Shown here: positions 57,701 through 64,000 of the stretch, in pieces
How positions within the stretch are numbered: position 1 is the first letter of the stretch
Layout of the letters: each line of letters opens with the position of its first letter
DNA from: Eudromia elegans
Lineage: Eukaryota; Chordata; Aves; Tinamiformes; Tinamidae
Direction: 5' to 3'
DNA: 64,000 nt
NCBI GenBank assembly: GCA_003342815.1
Contig: PTEX01000015.1
Span: 7,218,936-7,282,935, forward strand
Program-made: the position numbers and the translations under genes
The notes under the pieces: model-generated
Seen by the model: the letters and a program-made list of their open reading frames with translations, nothing else
Databases searched by the model: none
What the model was told of the DNA's origin: nothing

Positions 57701-60700
57701 TTCCTTTCTTGCACTCGGGCTGGTTTATGAAGATAAATTTGCCTGTTTCTGAAGCATGATGGATTTTTAATTTTTAAAATGCTTTTAGGATGTTGTTCTG
57801 CTATGGCACTAGGACTGTTTGTCCTTGAAACCTGAGCAGGGCCAGTTGTAGGTAAATATGGGGAGTTGCTTGTGGAGCTTCCCTAGTACTGGTATGAAGT
57901 GCTCAGAAACTGCTTTGAGCTCAAGGTCTTGAAAGTGCAAAGTGTTACTCTGTCATCACCCTGATAAAGTGTGTAACTGCAGACTGAATTTGCACAGCTG
58001 AATTTGCACAGTAAATTTGCAAGACAACAAAGTTCCAGCATTAAAAACGTAATGAAAGCCAGTGGGAGCAGGTAACTTCCACCTTTAACAGTCATAAAGT
58101 TTCAGGATATTAGCATTGCAGGGATTGCTAGAGCAGTAGTATAGCAACTGTATGTTCAAGGAATTGCTGTATTTCAGCTAGAGCTCCTCTGATGGGTGCA
58201 AATCAGTCTAGTCTTGAGTTCCCTGATGCCATGAGGCCGAAAGGCACTGCCTAGGAGCAGCAAGGAGAGGAACAGTATGGGCAGGTAGGCTTGGGGACAA
58301 GGCAGCAGTCATAGAGTATCGAGTGGTGCTTGGCATGAACAACCTCATGGGAATGAAGGATACTGCACCCACAGAGCCCAGAGCTCAGACAGCTGCTTTA
58401 GCCATGAATAAGTTATGAGAACTAGGAGTGACACAGAGAAGGGCTGATACTGTCTGAACTACCCCTCGGCATCACCATGAAATTGGGATCCAGCATCTTC
58501 CATTCATACCTCAATCTTGCTTTTTTTCCTGGGTTGATGTATTTGTCTCTCTCTGTGGGACAGACAAAAAAATATTTTATCACAAGGCTGCGATACAAGG
58601 TGCAACTCTCCCTCCTTTAATCCCATTCAGTGCCATCTGAAGAAGTTAAAGGCAAAGTTATCTTTGATTAAAAGCACAGAAATGCACCTGAGATGAGAGG
58701 CACTGACCTGTGTAAGGAAGTTGGCCTTGCACTGAAAACTGACTGCTATGAAAACTAAATCACTTTGTTTTGTGTTTTGCTTTTGGCCTTACAGTATTAA
58801 CAGCTTTATACTTCTTAAGGAGAGTGTGTGTGTGTGCGTGTGTGCGTGTGTGTGCACGTGTGTGTATCTTTCCATGACGTGTTGCTGATTTCCAGACAAC
58901 AATTAATTCAACTCGCTATATATATATGTCTACAAATTGTTCACAGACTTCAAGTGGAAGTAGTATTAATAGAGTCATCTTACCCTCTCCAATCTTTTAT
59001 TCATATAATGTCAAATGACATCGCCTACACCTCTGCTGTTAGAAATGAAACAAAAAGTGATGGGTAAAACAACATGAAATTTTGGAAAAGCTAGAATGAA
59101 AAGGTTGTAATGTAATGTAATACTGGTAGTTAGCAATTCTAGACAAGAAATCTATAGAACTGATATATATATATGTTGTTTGCATAGCTTTCAAACATCT
59201 ATCAACCTTATGCTTACTGGAATGTAGCGTGACTGCTCACTGAAACACATTGAAAACTTTACATGTGATTTCAAAGTATGTACAGAAATCTGCATGCCCA
59301 GAATATCAGCTTCATATTATTCAGAGGAGCCTGCAGAATCAGGTTTGTCCTTTTTGTTTAAATAATTTCCAAGGCAATTTATTCTATTAATCCAACCATC
59401 TGCTTTGTCCTTCTTCCTTTCTGTCTTTATCAAACAGAATGCCTTGGCCCCAGCCTCTCTTTTTTTGAATATACTGATACTAACTTTTAATTTCTAAAAC
59501 ACATTTTATGTGTGTGTATATCATATTTCTTTGTGCCAATTTACCCCTTCTTCTAACACTAGTATTCTAACTCAGCTCATGTGTGGCTTTTCTCCATCCT
59601 AGGAAAGGCAATACAGGGAGTGTACATACAAAGGAATTAATCCGGTACATGCATTTATACTGCAGACATCTACAGATGAGGTAATCACCCTGGAGCTCAC
59701 TTATAGTTAGTAGAGCTTTAGAAAGTGGAATCTAGGTGATGATTCACCTAATGGCCTCCATTTGGCTGGCAAATCTCATCCAGTGTTCCTCACTTCAGTT
59801 ATGAGGTCCGTGGTTAAAGTAACAACTGAAAGGAAAGTCTTGGTCAACCACAAAAGTTTTTAGATGAAACATGCTTCCAACCTTTAAGGCCTCAGTAATG
59901 CTTTATCTATAAAATTTGAGCAAGTGTGCCTAGCAGGACCATGTTTTTATAAAAAGAGCAAAACATATATCCCTGACACTAGAGTAATGCAAATGTCGAA
60001 CATATATTAAAAAAAAAAAAGATAAGGAGATACTAGAACTTCTGAGCAGGTATGTAGGTTTTCTCTATGTGTGTGTCAGGGGATTTTTTTTTTATTTTTT
60101 TTTTTCCTGAAGAAGTCATTACATCTTTAATGTAAAAGTAAGTATGCTTTAGAGAAAACCAGAAACAAAACCAAATCTGTCTCCACCTAACAATTTTGAT
60201 ATTTAGTTCAAATGATTTTCATCTATTCAAGACAGAGTGTAAGTAGCTGAAAGCAATCTTGGGTGAACAAGGAAGCATTGCACAACTCTTCAGCTACAGG
60301 TAGCTTTGCCTCATAGACCTATAATTAAGCCTGCTGAAATAACTACAACCAAACCACTATAAACCTATCACATAAATGCTTTAGGAGATCAAACAGAATC
60401 ATAAAGGCTCAGCTCTTTCCACCTACTTCTAGGAGACTATAATTTGATCAGATCACGGAATATATGATGATGTATTATGCTCTTTGCTCTAAAATATATG
60501 CAGGATGAAAGCAGTTTGCGCCTTTTACTTGCCACCCTAACATGGTACTTTTAGATCATCTGATAATGTCTTTCTTTTGTATACAGTTCTATAACGACAT
60601 ATGTTTTTAACTTAAAAATGATGAAAGAAATAACAGTAACAATATTAAAACAAAATATAATTCAAAAATCATATGTTATGTTTATGAGGAAGCACTATAG

Positions 60701-63700
60701 ACAAATAATATTTAGCACTATAAATTTTCTGAAAGGTGATTAAGTTACAGAAAGTTTGTAAGCCATTCTGGAATATATAATTTGACCTCGAAGGACCATT
60801 TGACAATTTGCTGGGTTGAACTGCAATGCTTTTATCTGCATAAATGCAAATTTTAGACCTAATTTTGTAAAATTTAAAACTTCTCAGAGTAAGAAGTAAG
60901 TAAAGTGTAAGTGTAAGTAAAAAAAGGAGGAAAACATATATAGATAGGATAATGATAAGAGACAGATTTGTCAAAGTGGAATAGGTGTTGTAACAAACCA
61001 CAGTTTGATTAGCTTTCACTGCTGACAAGTATTATTTGATTTAGGCAGGAAACAGTCTGTGTAAGTAGCTGGAATAGCTGTGCAAATCCTGCAAGCAACT
61101 GTTATGTTTTCAGCTGCAGGCCTGTATTGCATTTTTGAGTAGCTGCTATCAGTTTCACACACATTTCCCTACATAAAGATCTGCAGGTACAGAGACTTGA
61201 ATGTCAGAATATTCCTCTTCGTGCTATTTGTGCAAAAGGCTAGTAAGCAAAGCATTGCTATCGCTAACAAGGGGCACAAGTATGACTGAAAGTTGTTTTC
61301 ATTAATGAGAGGAACTTGATTCGGATAGCCTAATATAGATCTGCAAATGCAAAGTCAGTCTACAAAAGGGGAAAAAGAACATTATTAAGTCAATGGTCAA
61401 ATGATAAAATAGAATTGCTTTATGATTTATGCAAATACAGATAATAGATTAACATATTAATTGACATATTAATTGACAAGAAGATGAATTAGAGATAGCA
61501 TTGATCAATAATGATAATGAGAACAGATCTATACTCTAAACCATGATTTTTTTTTTTTACTGAAGATAAACTACAGTATTGTCATGAGTATTGTCATTTA
61601 CATGAGTACAATGTGAAACAAGTTATACTGAACAAAATGGACGCAATTAGAGTGAAAATTGTATGTGGAAATGATGTCATCGGCATAGACATATCTGGCT
61701 GTGAAGGAGCAATCACTCAATTTTTAATACCACTTTAAATTCAAGAGCTTTGCTGGGCCATTGCAACACACATGGGAGGTGGGTTTTCCAAAATCCTCCT
61801 GTTAACTTCACAAAAAGTTGACCACAACGATGACTTCTAATACGCTGTGGCCTGTAGGAATCTCATATTATGTCTACGTTATTAAAATAACGTACACACT
61901 GCTTACACACTGAAGATGGGTTGCGTGACCTTGGACAACTTCTCTCAAGACTTAGTCTGGTCTCTTGACCTAACATCCCCATTGCTGTGATCAGAGGTTG
62001 TTCAAAGAGGTAGTCACTAGATCAGGCTTTATATCCCCATTAGGAGTTAGGATAAGAGTTTGACAAGAGATTACAGAGAGCAGAGATAATAATTGAGATC
62101 TTCCTAAAGACATCTGGTTTGCTGGCACCAAAACAGGCCTGAAAACTGCACCAGCATAGAGTAAGCATGTATGCCTGGGACATTCACTTCAAAATGCCTC
62201 AAACCAAAATGTTAACATAGATACTGCTCCAGTGAAGGGTTATGGCTCTGTTGCCCAATGCAGAGACTGCATGTCCTTCCTGCTGCTCAGCAAAACGTCC
62301 GAAGTGGGATCTGCTATAAACCTCAGACTTTTGTCTGACACATTAATTATAAAGCCACATCTAAATGATAACATTACATGGAGTTATTCATGGACTTTTT
62401 TTATTATAGTCCGCTAAATTTAGAATGGATATGTTGTGATTTAATGTTTTTCTGGATGCCTTGAGGAACAGCTACCATATTTATCTGCATCACTCCACAC
62501 TGAAAGACAGCATTTATTGGGAAAAAAAAAAGAAGAAAAAGAGACAGAGAGAGAGAAAGATGGAGACAGGCTTAATATATAAAAAAAAATCAAGTGGCAA
62601 TTTTTTTTATATCATTTAAATCATAACCTTTACAGCTCAGGCTGTGAAGCTCAAATGCACCAGGAAAACAGTATCCCAACTAACAAATCTATAACTGTGC
62701 AGGAGATGGCAAACATCTTGCCAGTGAAACACAGAAAATTTCTGATGATGTAGTAAGTGCAGAATCTAGGACAACTGATAGGATCATAATAAGAATGAAG
62801 ACAATATTTAAAGTAGTTAAGATCAAGGCAGAACACACATAACAAAACTGGTTAGACTAAGTGTATTAATGGATATGTGAATATGAGTTGTTCAAAACAA
62901 TTTACAAGACAATTTTTTTAATGTATTATGTATTGCATCAAACAGAACTTTTAGCTTATATATAAAAATAACATTTTTAATGCACTTTGAAATAAATTCT
63001 TCCTATTTAGAGAAAGTTCTTTGGAGCAAAACAATTCACTTCTCTAAAAGATATTTCAAGATATTTCTGCTTTGGTTTCATTGGTTTCCTTCAGTCATAT
63101 AAAGGAAGGAGCTAATAAGCAGAAATGACATTTATTCCAATAACCATTTCAGAATTCTAAAATCCCCAGTTGTATAGCAACAGAAATTTCTGAGAAGAGT
63201 AACAGGGTGAAGAAGAGAAATACATTTAAAAAGATTGCCTCCATCTATACACAGCAACAAGTGTACAGATATCTGATTTACATTAACTTGCTTCTCAGCC
63301 TCTATTTTGGTCACAACCTGGTTTAAAAAACAGGCTGAGCTTCATGAATCTGTGCATGAGGTTTCCTACTTGAAATAATTTGACACTACTACTGAATACT
63401 GTTCTGCGGCTACAAGGCAGTCTTCTTTCACAGTTCAAACATGTCTTAACCTGATTTAATCGGTTCTCATCAACATTACTATGATAATAAAAATCTCAAC
63501 AATGATTGCAAAATTTCTCTCATCAATGACTCACTCATGGACAAGATCAAACATAAATGAAATAGAACATGGGATATGTTGAGCAACCAAAGCTGACTCC
63601 TGCTGCATGAGACACTCCATACAGCTAATTTTGCCAAAAGACGTAAGACCCTTTATTCTCCTGGAAAGTAACATTAAAATTACAATATGCTATGAAGCAA

Positions 63701-64000
63701 CTGTGACAGCACAGCAGTCAGAATATCATATTTGAAAGGAAGAATAAGCTATTAAAAATGAATACCCAATTACAGAACACCAGCTTTCAGTGAACGCCTG
63801 GAAGCAGGAGTTCAGAAGCTGAGGGGTGGATCTTTATTTTAGCTTGTTTACTTGTGCGTCATCAATGTAATCTCTATTTCTTGCTTGTGAAAGGTTTTTG
63901 ATCTTCCATTGTACAGTATTTTTCAGCCTCTTATTTTTGTTTCTCACCCTGAAGAGTGAAAAAACTAATGTTAAGGAATATACACCCCATAGGATAAGGC
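57701..64000. other. Intergenic downstream, no gene recognised
   Basis: AT-rich with chance frames only. Contains a 14-bp tandem duplication (57984-58011), a TG microsatellite (58824-58865) and a TA run near 58917-58926. No second desmocollin exon was recognised, although mammals have DSC2 on this side of DSC1. Confidence 0.7.
58824..58865 (+). repeat. TG microsatellite with CG interruptions
   Basis: About 20 TG units broken by GCG and CAC; can form Z-DNA. Confidence 0.9.

Noticed and set aside
59603-59680. Exon-like 78-bp segment with AG and GT borders
   Set aside because: Only 26 open codons, weak donor GTAATC, no family resemblance; expected by chance.
60669-61028. 119-codon hydrophobic minus-strand frame
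   Set aside because: Leu/Ile/Tyr-rich output of AT-rich DNA; no membrane-protein family recognised.
1-64000. CRISPR arrays, operons, tRNA or rRNA genes
   Set aside because: None seen; the window is vertebrate nuclear DNA with introns and CR1 repeats.

Overview
The window is vertebrate nuclear DNA, most likely from a bird. It is AT-rich, gene-poor and intron-rich. Its interspersed repeats are almost all CR1 LINE fragments, including the CR1 3' end with its short ATTCTATG-type repeats. No Alu-, L1- or B1-like sequence was seen. One spliced gene, on the + strand, explains nearly all the coding signal.

That gene is a complete desmocollin, a desmosomal cadherin, with 17 exons from the start codon at 32865 to the stop codon ending at 54764. 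All splice phases close. The long (a) form is 895 residues: signal peptide, prodomain, RTKR furin site, mature N-terminus Arg-Trp, five extracellular cadherin repeats, a membrane helix, and a catenin-binding tail. A 46-bp alternative exon at 54438-54483 gives a short (b) form of 841 residues ending [11 protein letters not shown]. From memory these lengths match mammalian DSC1 (894 and 840) better than DSC2 (901 and 847). Residue patterns in the extracellular repeats, membrane helix and tail also favour DSC1, so I call it DSC1-like. A CpG island (about 32.4-33.4 kb) covers the promoter and first exon. The 3'UTR probably uses a proximal poly(A) signal near 55.2 kb and distal ones near 57.7 kb.

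Region by region. 1-32.2 kb is intergenic, with six CR1 copies (4.0-4.8, 12.2, 14.7-16.2, 16.5-17.2, 19.5-20.1 and 25.4 kb), GATA-type and AT microsatellites, several perfect hairpins, and no convincing gene. 32.2-32.9 kb is a purine-rich tract followed by the CpG-island promoter. 32.9-54.8 kb is the desmocollin gene. 54.8-57.7 kb is its inferred 3'UTR. 57.7-64 kb is intergenic with nothing recognisable beyond simple repeats. In mammals the DSC genes sit in tandem and the DSG genes lie beyond the DSC1 5' side in the opposite orientation. No DSG exon and no second DSC exon was recognised here.

The protein would work at desmosomes. It pairs with desmogleins on the neighbouring cell, and through the a-form tail it binds plakoglobin and plakophilin, which link to keratin filaments. 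The b form lacks most of that catenin-binding tail. Points worth a second look are the conserved b exon with an 83-nt downstream intron, a nine-glycine run coded by a pure GGA repeat, the lost acidic calcium motif between repeats 4 and 5, and extra cysteines in repeat 4.
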